A DNA stretch of 64,000 nucleotides. Source: Dictyobacter alpinus. Its GTDB lineage: Bacteria; Chloroflexota; Ktedonobacteria; Ktedonobacterales; Ktedonobacteraceae. The stretch is from assembly GCF_003967575.1 (NCBI RefSeq), contig NZ_BIFT01000001.1, positions 4,650,001 through 4,714,000 on the forward strand, given 5' to 3'. Numbering within the stretch: position 1 is the first letter of the stretch; the number at the start of each line of letters is the position of its first letter. The notes beneath the pieces are model-generated. The model worked only from the letters and a program-made list of their open reading frames with translations. It did no database searches and was not told where the DNA came from. The translations under genes and the position numbers were made by a program. Of this stretch, positions 8,568 through 16,805 are shown piece by piece.

Positions 8568-9773
8568 ATGACGTCTGCTATCCATTATCCTGCCACTAGT
8601 CTAAAACCTCGTCGTGATGAGAGTTTACAAAGTGGCCATCTCTGGATCTTTTCGGGTGCGCTCCAGCAGGCCCCGCACTGGGTTGAGAACGGTGGTATTC
8701 TGGATGTAAAATCTGATACCGGCAAATTTATTGCGCGTGGTTATTATAATGCCAATACCGATATCGCGATTCGCATCTTGACCCATGATCCCGATGAGGC
8801 GATCGATAGTGACTTTCTGCGTCGCCGTATCCGTAGCGCGATGCAGTTGCGTGAGGTCTTTGAGCCCGAAGTCACCAACGCCTATCGCTTGATCAACTCT
8901 GAAGGTGATGGTCTGCCGGGTCTGGTGGTGGATCGTTATGCTGACATTCTCGTGGCCCAGATTCATACCGCAGGCATGGAGCAGTTGCGTCCACTGGTCA
9001 TTGAAGCCTTAATGCAAGAGACCGGTGCCCGAGGCATCCTGCTGCGTAATGACAGCCAATCCCGCCGCCGTGAAGGTCTGTTTGTCCAGGAACCTGTCGT
9101 CGTCGCTGGCGAAGTACCAGCCCAGGCCGAAGTACGCGAGAACGGTGTCTCCTTCTTTATCGACTTCTGGGAAGGCCAGAAGACCGGATTTTTCCTGGAT
9201 CAGCGTGATAAACGCGAGTCCTTGCGCAAATATACCCGTGGCAAGCGTGTCCTGAACTGCTTCAGCTATACCGCTGGCTTCTCCGTCTATGCCGCCCTGA
9301 ACAATCCACCGGCCCAGACCACCAGTGTCGATATCTCTGAGCCCGCCATCGACGCCGCCAAACAGATCTTCGCCATGAACGGCCTCAATCCCGACGATCA
9401 CGAGTTCATCGTCTCAGACGTGTTTGAGTACCTTGAAGCAGCCTGGAAACGTGGCGAACTTTTCGACAGTGTGATCCTGGACCCGCCCGCCTTCGCCAAA
9501 ACCCAGGGAGCGCGTACCCATGCCCTCAAAGCCTATCGCCGCCTCAACTACCTCGGCATGCAAGTCCTCAAGCCCGGCGGCCTCCTGCTCACCTGCTCCT
9601 GTTCTGGCGTCATCGGCATGGACGACCTGCTCGGCACCATCTCAGTCAGCGCCCAGCGCCTCCACCGGCCCGTCCAGGTCCTCGAATCCTATACCCATGG
9701 CCTTGACCACCCCATCAACATCGCCATGCCCGAAACCGCATACCTCAAAGCCGTCTTCTGCCGCATCTCATAG
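8568..9773 (+). CDS. class I SAM-dependent rRNA methyltransferase, RlmI/RlmK family
   Basis: Predicted 23S rRNA cytosine-5 methyltransferase. I choose ATG 8568 (MTSAIHYPATSLKPRRDES) because GAAGGAG lies 8 nt upstream; a longer frame starts at 8520. The order is an N-terminal PUA domain (HLWIFSGALQ, DTGKFIARGYYNANTDIAIRI), a linker domain (INSEGDGLPGLVVDRYAD), and a Rossmann methyltransferase with VLNCFSYTAGFSVYAA for SAM binding and the catalytic DPPAFAK. Length of 401 residues matches RlmI. It ends directly in a GGCAGGGC repeat. Confidence 0.9.
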   Translation: MTSAIHYPATSLKPRRDESLQSGHLWIFSGALQQAPHWVENGGILDVKSDTGKFIARGYYNANTDIAIRILTHDPDEAIDSDFLRRRIRSAMQLREVFEPEVTNAYRLINSEGDGLPGLVVDRYADILVAQIHTAGMEQLRPLVIEALMQETGARGILLRNDSQSRRREGLFVQEPVVVAGEVPAQAEVRENGVSFFIDFWEGQKTGFFLDQRDKRESLRKYTRGKRVLNCFSYTAGFSVYAALNNPPAQTTSVDISEPAIDAAKQIFAMNGLNPDDHEFIVSDVFEYLEAAWKRGELFDSVILDPPAFAKTQGARTHALKAYRRLNYLGMQVLKPGGLLLTCSCSGVIGMDDLLGTISVSAQRLHRPVQVLESYTHGLDHPINIAMPETAYLKAVFCRIS

Positions 9774-9802
9774 TAGCGGCAGGGCTTGCCCCTGCAACCT
9801 GT
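9773..9802. repeat. solo half of the GGCAGGGC repeat
   Basis: The sequence starting TAGCGGCAGGGCTTGCCC matches the left end of the element at 5677-5702 but has no matching inverted partner nearby. It begins at the stop codon of the methyltransferase gene. Confidence 0.7.
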
Positions 9803-9827
9803 ACACGTACGAACACGATCGTGAACA

Positions 9828-9900
9828 GGAACCTTGACGAGGGCCAAGGAGACGCAATCCCCTTGCGGGTTGCCGTCTCCTTGGCCCTCGTCAAGGTTCC
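9828..9900. repeat. 27-bp perfect inverted repeat
   Basis: Arms 9828-9854 and 9874-9900 (GGAACCTTGACGAGGGCCAA and onward) are perfectly complementary over 27 bp around a 19-nt spacer. It lies between the 3' ends of two convergent genes and could act as a bidirectional terminator, but has no T-run. Confidence 0.85.
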
Positions 9901-9964
9901 CAATCATGATCATGGTTGGGCATGAAAAATTGTCACGTTGAATGTATTGGGACACGTCTCGCCG

Positions 9965-10669
9965 CTACGATTGAATTTCGGCGGGCCGTTGTACGATCAT
10001 GGTGCCGGGAACGAGTTTGGCGGCCTCTCCATGAAGGTGGTCAAATGAGGCCCAGACCTTGACGGTTCCGCTGACCTGGTCGTTTGTGGTGAGTAGCTCG
10101 ATCTCTGTAATCGAGCAATTATAGTTTTCGGTCGCAAAGAGTACGGCGAGATCCAGATCGGGACAAATGTCTTTGATGGTGCGCGTAAAGATACCACCGT
10201 GTCCGACGACGATGATATTTTTGCCGCTCTTGCCTGTACTCACCTGCCGAAGTCCATTGCGCATCCTACCGAGCAGGGACGTATAGTTTTCGCCACCGGG
10301 AAACGTTCTGTCATGCTGACCATCCACCCAATCCTGTACGATGTGATTGTGGAGTTGCCAGTTCTCATCCGAAGGAGCCTGTCCCTCCAGATCGCCAATA
10401 TTAATCTCGCGGAAAGACTCGATCAACGTTATCGGTAACTGCTTGACGTCAGCAATAGCCTGAGCGGTCTCCTGCGCACGCTTGAGGGGTGATGCATAGA
10501 TTTCATCAATCTGTTTATGCTGAAAATACTCCGCCGTCTGTTGGGCCTGTAGCCTGCCTTTAGGCGTGAGTGAGTAATCTACTTTTTTATAAGAAAATTC
10601 ATGGTTGATATTCGCAGGATTCTCGCCATGGCGGATAAGATAGATAGTATTGCGATTTTCGTTGTTCAT
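9965..10669 (-). CDS. histidine phosphatase family protein
   Basis: A phosphoglycerate-mutase-like phosphatase. The start at 10669 (MNNENRNTIYLIRHGE) has GGAGGA 8 nt upstream; a GTG 15 bp earlier is less likely. The catalytic RHG motif lies in YLIRHGENPA, ASPLKRAQETA supplies the second Arg, and the second catalytic His is in IIVVGHGGIF. The length of 234 residues is usual for broad-specificity phosphatases. The substrate is not predictable. Confidence 0.9.
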   Translation of the reverse strand: MNNENRNTIYLIRHGENPANINHEFSYKKVDYSLTPKGRLQAQQTAEYFQHKQIDEIYASPLKRAQETAQAIADVKQLPITLIESFREINIGDLEGQAPSDENWQLHNHIVQDWVDGQHDRTFPGGENYTSLLGRMRNGLRQVSTGKSGKNIIVVGHGGIFTRTIKDICPDLDLAVLFATENYNCSITEIELLTTNDQVSGTVKVWASFDHLHGEAAKLVPGTMIVQRPAEIQS

Positions 10670-10835
10670 TACAAAATCCTCCACATTTATTATTGTTGGG
10701 ATAAAGATCTATGTCAATCTCCCTATGGGGATAAGTACTGGACTGGCGAAATAGTGGTTATGTCGCTCTTAGGGCTGCTTATGATATGATGAAGTTGGTA
10801 TACGTTCAATATTTTTTTGCGAAAGGTAGTTATTT

Positions 10836-11291
10836 ATGCAATTTTCTGGTTCGCAAACAATCGCAGCCCCAATTAAGAAGGTCTGGGCATATTTATCAGA
10901 TGTCAGTAAAGTGGCGACCTGTGCGCCCGGATTTCAGAGCCTGGAAGAACTGGGGCCAGAACACTGGAAAGCCCTTGTATCCGTCGGCATTGGTCCTGTG
11001 AAAGCCAAATTCACCCTGGATGTGACCCGACCAGAGATGGTCGAGCCCGAGAAAATGGTCGTTAAAGCGCGCGGCAAGGCCCCTGGCAGTACCGTAGACC
11101 TGAGTGGCACCATGCACCTCTCAGCAGTCAACGACACCGAGACCCGCATGGACTGGAACGCAGACGTCATGGTTGGAGGCACCCTCGCCAGCATCGGAGC
11201 CCGCCTCATGAACAGCACCGCCGAAAAACTCACCGGCCAATTTTTTTCCTGCCTGAAAACCAACCTCCAGGCCCCCGACGCCAGCAACTAA
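10836..11291 (+). CDS. SRPBCC family protein, CoxG-like
   Basis: A 151-residue START/Bet v1-fold protein of the carbon monoxide dehydrogenase subunit G (CoxG) family. It starts FSGSQTIAAPIKKVWAYLSD and has the family's GPVKAKFTLDVT and a C-terminal ARLMNSTAEKLTGQFFSCLK. CoxG proteins act in membrane recruitment of CO dehydrogenase, but no coxLMS gene is present. Many homologues have unknown hydrophobic ligands. AAAGG lies upstream of the ATG. Confidence 0.85.
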   Translation: MQFSGSQTIAAPIKKVWAYLSDVSKVATCAPGFQSLEELGPEHWKALVSVGIGPVKAKFTLDVTRPEMVEPEKMVVKARGKAPGSTVDLSGTMHLSAVNDTETRMDWNADVMVGGTLASIGARLMNSTAEKLTGQFFSCLKTNLQAPDASN

Positions 11292-11380
11292 AGCCTGCCA
11301 TCTTTCTATGTTGGCATTGCATTTCATGGCTTTTAGTTATTGCCGGATATGACGCAACTGTGCGCCCACAACGCACAAAT

Positions 11381-11441
11381 TATTTAAGATGTGGTGTTGA
11401 ATACTGCGCACCGCGCAGTATTCAACACCACATCTTAAATA
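11381..11441. repeat. 29-bp perfect hairpin with conserved flanks (family H)
   Basis: Arms 11381-11409 and 11413-11441 (TATTTAAGATGTGGTGTTGA and onward) are perfectly complementary around a 3-nt loop. A small hairpin (TGTGCG/CGCACA) precedes it, and AAGTATGGGC with a GGGCAC/GTGCCC hairpin follows. The hairpin at 33413-33469 has a related arm and equivalent flanks in the opposite orientation. It lies between the two convergent CoxG-like genes. Confidence 0.85.
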
Positions 11442-11511
11442 AAAGTATGGGCACTCTAGTGCCCGAGTGCGGGTGAGCGCAATGGTCCCGGTAAGCGGGA
11501 GCTCCAAAAAC

Positions 11512-11555
11512 ATAAGGGGCATGGATGTGTGCACCCACACATCCATGCCCCTTAT
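11512..11555. repeat. 20-bp perfect hairpin
   Basis: ATAAGGGGCATGGATGTGTG at 11512-11531 is the exact complement of 11536-11555 with a 4-nt loop. A GGAGCTCC palindrome and an A-run lie just before it. It probably terminates the minus-strand CoxG-like gene, 18 bp after its stop. Confidence 0.8.
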
Positions 11556-11572
11556 TTACATCCTGCAAAAAA

Positions 11573-12004
11573 TTAGAGATTTTTCTCCAGATTTTTGAAG
11601 AATGAGCTCAAAGAGCTCTTTACAATACCCTGACCAATTGGATTGTTAGCAGAAGCAACAAGACCTTCCAGTTCAGCATTGGTATTGTACGTCAACAAAG
11701 CACCATCGGCCTCATCAACAAGGCTGATCTGAGCCAGAGCGTTGATAGATCCACCCTTACCTTTGCGCAGCAACTGCAGCTCGAGGTAGCTTGGATCCTG
11801 GCGGCGGACGATATTCAGATTAAGACCATATGGGCCGCGGAGGCCGGGCAGGCCTGTGGTGATCTCAACAAACAGGGTGTTGGGGTCCTCGTAACGGACA
11901 CCGTTACAACCTGGGATGCTTGCTTTGAGTACTTCAGGATTGAGAATAGCGTTGAAAACCTGTGCGCTATTGGCTTTGAACTTGTGAGTTCCGTTGAGTT
12001 TCAT
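11573..12004 (-). CDS. SRPBCC family protein, CoxG-like (second copy)
   Basis: A 143-residue protein of the same CoxG/SRPBCC group as the gene at 10836, convergent with it. It has MKLNGTHKFKANSAQVFNAI, the PEVLKASIPGCNGV segment typical of CoxG, a beta-rich middle, and the C-terminal helix IGQGIVKSSLSSFFKNLEKNL. It is diverged from its neighbour, so this is not a recent duplication. The role is unknown; lipid or hydrophobic ligand binding is the family expectation. Confidence 0.82.
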   Translation of the reverse strand: MKLNGTHKFKANSAQVFNAILNPEVLKASIPGCNGVRYEDPNTLFVEITTGLPGLRGPYGLNLNIVRRQDPSYLELQLLRKGKGGSINALAQISLVDEADGALLTYNTNAELEGLVASANNPIGQGIVKSSLSSFFKNLEKNL

Positions 12005-12333
12005 TTAGGAAAATCCTTCCTTAACTGAGTTTTTGAAATATTGACGCCCGCCACGTCAGTTGACGAACATGAATAACTATGTTCGTATTGATCTATATGA
12101 TCAGGCACTATTGTAGCGGTTTCTGTTCCGAGTTTCAAGTAGGAACATGCAATTGTACCAAATTTCCTAGCCTGCCCTTCCTGCCCTTTTAGCATAGGCG
12201 TTTTGAAGCATATCAATATTAATAAGGAAAATGTGCTATATACACTGGTCATATATTTTTTATATGCTATAATACCTCTATATACTTTAACATGTATAGA
12301 ATGTCTGAAAATTGTGTTGTGTTGGGAGCTGTT
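12005..12333. other. intergenic region between divergent genes
   Basis: A 329-bp AT-rich spacer between the CoxG-like gene (minus) and the surface-type protein gene (plus). It must hold both promoters, but I see no specific operator. Confidence 0.4.
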
Positions 12334-13539
12334 ATGGTGTTGCATCAAGAAAATGAGGAACAAAATCAGCATATATGGCGTTCGCGTGTGGCGCGTGAAC
12401 GTCGCGGCCTCTCGGTCTCGGTTGAGGAGACATTAGAGGATGGGTTGTCAGATGAATTTAAGTGGGATGAGGATGAGCGTGGATCGACCAATTTTACGCG
12501 TTCCGCGTATGATGCCTCCATTGTTCCACCGCGTTTTAGTTTGCAGTCGCGTACGATTGAAGCGATCCAATCTGAATGCATTGCGGCTGCTGACGCGACC
12601 CCATATGCTGTTTTTTCTGCGGGTGAGGTGGGGGAGAGAAAACCCAATATCACTGCACACAATTCGAATATCCTGTTGCGTTTCGCGCAACGTTTAACGT
12701 CGTCTCTGGGCTCTTTTAATGCTACGACCGACTCATCCCATTCCGGGGAATATATGTCCGGCTCGGCTACGCTTGAGCCCGCTGCTCGTGAGCTTTCCAG
12801 GAGCCTGAAAGCATCTTCACTGTCATCTATTGCGGATATAGAGGTCTGTACCGCCTCGACTATGACTGGACCTCTACCAAGAGATATGCGTAAGAGTAGT
12901 TCGGCCTATCCAACGTCCAGAGACCCTCATGGGCGTCAGCGCCTGGCTGGCAGGTCTACCCGGATCCGCCTGGAGGTAGTGCCCGGTGTGGCCTCCCAGA
13001 AGGCAAAGGAGTGCCCGCTAGTGGCGTCCCACGATGATCTTCTGGTGGCGGAGACCAGGGAGGACTTCAGACCTCTAGAGGCACATCCGGTAGAGGCCAA
13101 TACGACCGGCATCCATCTGGCTGCGATCTCGCCGTTGCGCGAGGAAACAGGTTCAACCAGTGTACATCTACCGACCATACAGAAAACTTCACCGGCAGAA
13201 ATCGGGACCATCCAGAGCGATTTTCCTATAGACAAAAATGCTGCTACTGAGTCAGCTCAACAGCAGCCCGCCATTCTTAACGGTACGCTGGAGAAGGCGG
13301 CACAGGGAACGCTATCTGGAAGTGGGTTCTTTGAGAGTGGACAGCGTGACACGACCATCGCTAATCCATGTATCACCTCAGCCAGTGTCGTTTTGACCAC
13401 ACTGACCAGTAATCCAGGTCCGGTTGTTGTCCAATACATCACGCTCCAGCCCCAGGTTGGCTTCACCGTGCACCTGACGGCTCCGACAACCATGCGGGCA
13501 TCGTTCAACTATATCATCTTGCTCGGAGAACTTTTTTAA
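12334..13539 (+). CDS. hypothetical low-complexity protein with C-terminal beta module
   Basis: Not recognised as a whole. I favour ATG 12334 (GGGAG 5 nt upstream); the frame is open from 12292. Residues 1-330 are polar, Ser/Thr/Glu/Arg-rich and largely disordered-looking, with no signal peptide or membrane segment. The last 65 residues are hydrophobic and strand-rich (ITSASVVLTTLTSNPGPV, VVQYITLQPQVGFTVHL, SFNYIILLGELF). They resemble the trimerising beta modules found at the C termini of collagen-like, tail-fibre or surface proteins. Function unknown. Confidence 0.6.
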   Translation: MVLHQENEEQNQHIWRSRVARERRGLSVSVEETLEDGLSDEFKWDEDERGSTNFTRSAYDASIVPPRFSLQSRTIEAIQSECIAAADATPYAVFSAGEVGERKPNITAHNSNILLRFAQRLTSSLGSFNATTDSSHSGEYMSGSATLEPAARELSRSLKASSLSSIADIEVCTASTMTGPLPRDMRKSSSAYPTSRDPHGRQRLAGRSTRIRLEVVPGVASQKAKECPLVASHDDLLVAETREDFRPLEAHPVEANTTGIHLAAISPLREETGSTSVHLPTIQKTSPAEIGTIQSDFPIDKNAATESAQQQPAILNGTLEKAAQGTLSGSGFFESGQRDTTIANPCITSASVVLTTLTSNPGPVVVQYITLQPQVGFTVHLTAPTTMRASFNYIILLGELF

Positions 13540-13563
13540 GTGTCCATGATGGGTAGAATAAAT

Positions 13564-13594
13564 GGGGTTAGCTGACGGCGACTAACCCCTTTGT
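13564..13594 (+). terminator. terminator hairpin
   Basis: GGGGTTAG and CTAACCCC pair across a 10-nt loop, followed by TTTGTTT. It lies 24 bp after the low-complexity protein gene and also faces tspO. Confidence 0.8.
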
Positions 13595-13650
13595 TTCCTT
13601 TCACTGAATCAGAACAGGACATCGCGTGTCAGTAATCGGAGCCCATCTCT

Positions 13651-14157
13651 CTATTCCTGATCAATAGTTGAAGTTTGCATGCGCCACCAGAGAACTTTGA
13701 TACCTGTGGTGAAAAACAGCCAGCCTATATAGGGTAACATCAGCCAGCCCGCCGCACGTGAAATGCGTGCAAACACCACGTTTGTCAGTAATCCTGAGAA
13801 CAGTCCGATCACATCCATCAGCACATAGACCGATCTTCGTTTGAAGTGATAGATCACCGCGAAAAATGAGAAATTATGGAGCAGATGCAGGGCAAAGATC
13901 ACGAGTGATCCCGCAATATTGCTCTTCTGTCGCTGTAGCCATATCTGCCAGAGTGCGAGCCCCATCAAGATATAGTTGCCGATCCATACGGTGGGGAAGA
14001 ACCATTGAGGCGGCCACAGCCGAGGTTTAGCATTATCCTCATACCAGGATTGCCTGGTGAATCCTCCTCCCAGGTAACTACCCAGGAAACCCGTGGCAAT
14101 ACATCCACCTACAAAGGGTAGCGCCATCAACCAGGATCGTTTCCTTTGTTTCTGCAT
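13651..14157 (-). CDS. TspO/MBR-family tryptophan-rich sensory protein
   Basis: A small five-helix membrane protein of the translocator/peripheral benzodiazepine receptor family, which binds porphyrins and other hydrophobic ligands. The diagnostic stretch KPRLWPPQWFFPTVW, with NYILMGLALWQIW after it, matches the family's W-x-P-P...W core. Other hydrophobic helices are MALPFVGGCIATGFLG, LVIFALHLLHNFSFFAV and YIGWLFFTTGIKVLWW. 168 residues is usual. It may link to the haem theme at the start of the window only loosely, being 8 kb away. Confidence 0.85.
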   Translation of the reverse strand: MQKQRKRSWLMALPFVGGCIATGFLGSYLGGGFTRQSWYEDNAKPRLWPPQWFFPTVWIGNYILMGLALWQIWLQRQKSNIAGSLVIFALHLLHNFSFFAVIYHFKRRSVYVLMDVIGLFSGLLTNVVFARISRAAGWLMLPYIGWLFFTTGIKVLWWRMQTSTIDQE

Positions 14158-14244
14158 TACTTTTTGTGCCTCTTTCTTTTTTTGTCATAACTATTCAGTG
14201 CCCTTTCGGACTCACATGCCTCCTCTGCTTCGCAGAGCAAAAAG

Positions 14245-14339
14245 TTTTCTTGTGCCGTGGCGGAAAATTGTCGGCAGTGCCGACAATTTTCCGCCACGGC
14301 ACAAGAAAAATCTGATTGATGCCGGAGGCATCAATCAGA
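14245..14339. repeat. 32-bp near-perfect palindrome plus 13-bp hairpin (family H)
   Basis: 14245-14276 and 14278-14309 (TTTTCTTGTGCCGTGGCGGA and onward) are complementary over 32 bp with a single central base. A second perfect 13-bp hairpin (TCTGATTGATGCC/GGCATCAATCAGA) follows at 14311-14339, and a small CTCTGC/GCAGAG hairpin precedes. It sits upstream of tspO. Confidence 0.85.
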
Positions 14340-14408
14340 CCCAGATGCTTACTTTTTGTCATATGCAATGCGTTTCATCTTTTTGTATTGTGCTAGATAT
14401 CCCCATAT

Positions 14409-14493
14409 CACATCAACGCTAACCACGTGGTTGACTCTGGCCATTATACGCAGTTTTCGCTGCGATGTCAACCACGTGGTTAGCGTTGATGTG
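14409..14493. repeat. 27-bp perfect inverted repeat
   Basis: Arms 14409-14435 and 14467-14493 are perfect complements (CACATCAACGCTAACCACGT and onward). Each arm itself contains AACCACGTGGTT, a perfect 12-bp palindrome. A CGCAG/CTGCG hairpin lies in the 31-nt spacer. It is 36 bp beyond the stop of the TetR gene and may terminate it. Confidence 0.8.
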
Positions 14494-14528
14494 TAAAACA
14501 GTGCTAAGGCTCTAAATTTAGTGTGTGA

Positions 14529-15155
14529 CTATCTGGATGGTAGAATCGAATTGAGGAGCCAGTGCTCAAGTTGGTGGATAATGTTATCAATGTCGTCAGG
14601 GCGAGCATTGAGCAGCAGGCTAATGCCCTGACAAAAGGTGATGACCATGAAGGCCGCACTTCTAACATCCAGGTCGGCGCGTAGCCGTCCCTGGGAGACT
14701 TCATCCTCAAAGTTTTGGATTAAGAATTGCAGCCACATATCCATGGCTTCGGTGAAGATGTGATTGGTGAGAGGATCACGGCGGGCATGCAGGAGCAGTT
14801 CATCCAGGACGAGGAAGAGTTCTGGTGCTGTGCGTAGCTGGTAGGCAAGGTCGGCGAAGTAGCGTTGCTGAAAAAGCTCGTTGCTGGTTGGCTGTGATGA
14901 GGCATCCGGCTGCTGGTGTACGACCTCAAACTGTTGAATGCAGTAGTCGATGACGCCGCGTATCAATGCTTCTTTGGTCGGGAAATAGTAGAGCAAGGTA
15001 GCATGATTCAGATGGATGCGCGCAGCCACTTCACGAATGCGTAGTCCTGCCATGCCCTTTTCCGCGATCAGTTGATAGGCGGATTGAACAAGCTTCAGAC
15101 GTCGTTCATCATTTTCAGCTGTTTGTGATGCGAAGCGCCGCGTGGTTGCAGCCAT
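14529..15155 (-). CDS. TetR/AcrR family transcriptional regulator
   Basis: A 208-residue regulator. The N-terminal helix-turn-helix is clear: LVQSAYQLIAEKGMAGLRIREVAARIHLNHATLLYYFPTKEAL, about residues 24-66. The C-terminal ligand domain is all-helical and hydrophobic. It is divergent from the acyltransferase gene at 15300 with a 144-bp spacer, so it may control that gene and itself. The ligand is unknown. Confidence 0.92.
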   Translation of the reverse strand: MAATTRRFASQTAENDERRLKLVQSAYQLIAEKGMAGLRIREVAARIHLNHATLLYYFPTKEALIRGVIDYCIQQFEVVHQQPDASSQPTSNELFQQRYFADLAYQLRTAPELFLVLDELLLHARRDPLTNHIFTEAMDMWLQFLIQNFEDEVSQGRLRADLDVRSAAFMVITFCQGISLLLNARPDDIDNIIHQLEHWLLNSILPSR

Positions 15156-15224
15156 AAATAGTGGAATCTCCTTGTACTACTGCTAAGTCGCCATCAGTAT
15201 ACCTTGCTGGAAATTACACTGTCA

Positions 15225-15234
15225 ACCAGTTGGT
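15225..15234. promoter_or_regulatory. candidate TetR operator
   Basis: ACCAGTTGGT, a perfect 10-bp palindrome extended as GTCAACCAGTTGGTCTG, lies in the divergent spacer between the TetR gene and the acyltransferase gene. The assignment rests only on position and symmetry. Confidence 0.35.
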
Positions 15235-15299
15235 CTGTATGAACTATTTTTTTCATACTTTACAATAGAATTAGAGTAAATTGCTGACAGATAATAAGG

Positions 15300-16763
15300 A
15301 TGGTGGTTGTGATGTGGAGATGGAGTATAAGGACTCAAGAAATATATCGTAATTTGCTTGTGCAGATGCAGGTTTTTAGTCAGTCAGTTACACATACATT
15401 GGAGGATGGCAAGCATAAAAAGAGTATTCGTTCTCTGGATGGGGTTCGGGCCATTGCCTGTCTGGGTGTGGTGAGTTTCCATTTAAATCTCTGGTCCCTT
15501 ATCGGCCATGTCTGGTCGCCAGCTCTGGATGATACTGGCGCGATCTTTAGTTCGCTGGCACTGATGGGGGAGAGTGGTGTCCTGTTATTTTTTGTGCTCT
15601 CAGGCTTTCTCTTATTTTTACCCTATGCGAAGGCTATGTTATTTGATAGCGAGTGGCCCTCTCTACGCCGCTTCTATATTCGTCGTGTTTTCCGCATCCT
15701 GCCCGCTTATTACGTTACGCTCTTCCTGATGCTGCTCTATCTGAGTCCTGATTACTTACTACCACAATACAGAGATAAGCTCTGGCTCTTCCTGACCTTC
15801 CGCATGGATCTGCCGGCGACCTACCAGCAGCTCAATGCGCCTTTCTGGACCCTGGCGATCGAGTTTCAATTTTATCTCTTGCTCCCTCTCATTGCCTGGC
15901 TGATGGGCCGACTGGTGCGCTGGGGCAGCCTTAACATGCGTCTTTTTAAACTGACCATTTGTCTGCTTGTCATGTTTACCTGGGGTATGGCCACACGTTA
16001 CTGGGGCTTCAAACTGGCGGATACCAATCAGTTAGATTACCTCATTCCTCATAGCCTTGCGGATACGCTACGTCCCTTTATCTTTGGCACGGTCAGCAAA
16101 TTCTTTGAATCTTTCGCTATCGGCATGTTCGTTTGTATGATCTATATCTATTCCCAGCATGCGAGCCCAATTGCGAAAACCAGGCGTAGCCTGCGTCTAC
16201 TCGCGCCCTTCAGTTTCCTATTTGGCATCACGCTCTTATGTGTGGTCAACCTCTGGCATTACTATGTCATCTACATGATTGGTCGTAGCCTGCATTTCCT
16301 GGATCCCTACCACGAATTTCTGGAAGGCTATCGCGACATCTTCATGCAGGTTGGTTTCTCGCTCAGCTATGGCTTTGCCCTCTTTGCCATCCTCTTCGGC
16401 CCCCGCTGGCTCCAGCGTCCTTTTGAATGGTCCCCACTACGCTGGCTGGGCTTCATCTCCTTCAGCCTCTACATGTGGCATGATCCATTAATCCTCTATT
16501 TCCTTGGCAGCCTGCTTCCACACTTCCAGGCTATGGAATGGAGTGGACCCGCCAAATACGCCGCCTACGTCCTCTGGGTGATTGTCACCGCTATTCCGCT
16601 CTCCTTCATCTTCTATCGCCGGATCGAGCTACCCGGCATGCGCCTTGGCGAAAAACTCTGCCAACTCAGCGCCGCCCGCAAACCAGCTATTGCCGCCACT
16701 CCCGTCACCGTACCCGATTCCCGCACCCTGCGCACACCCAAACCATCATCGTCGTCGTCATAG
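15300..16763 (+). CDS. acyltransferase family protein (OafA/YrhL type, acyltransferase 3)
   Basis: A membrane-embedded O-acyltransferase likely to acetylate a cell-surface glycan or lipid. The N-terminal signature IRSLDGVRAIACLGVVSFH carries the family's RxLDGLRxxA and catalytic-region His. RRFYIRRVFRILPAYYVTL is the second hallmark. About ten hydrophobic helices follow, then a Pro/Ser-rich cytosolic tail. The start is uncertain because the 35 residues before the signature lack a clear ribosome site; ATG 15366 is an alternative. It is convergent with the kinase gene at 16806. Confidence 0.88.
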   Translation: MVVVMWRWSIRTQEIYRNLLVQMQVFSQSVTHTLEDGKHKKSIRSLDGVRAIACLGVVSFHLNLWSLIGHVWSPALDDTGAIFSSLALMGESGVLLFFVLSGFLLFLPYAKAMLFDSEWPSLRRFYIRRVFRILPAYYVTLFLMLLYLSPDYLLPQYRDKLWLFLTFRMDLPATYQQLNAPFWTLAIEFQFYLLLPLIAWLMGRLVRWGSLNMRLFKLTICLLVMFTWGMATRYWGFKLADTNQLDYLIPHSLADTLRPFIFGTVSKFFESFAIGMFVCMIYIYSQHASPIAKTRRSLRLLAPFSFLFGITLLCVVNLWHYYVIYMIGRSLHFLDPYHEFLEGYRDIFMQVGFSLSYGFALFAILFGPRWLQRPFEWSPLRWLGFISFSLYMWHDPLILYFLGSLLPHFQAMEWSGPAKYAAYVLWVIVTAIPLSFIFYRRIELPGMRLGEKLCQLSAARKPAIAATPVTVPDSRTLRTPKPSSSSS

Positions 16764-16805
16764 ATTCGGTCCTTGCTGCCGATTGTGCTCACATCCATTG
16801 AGCCG

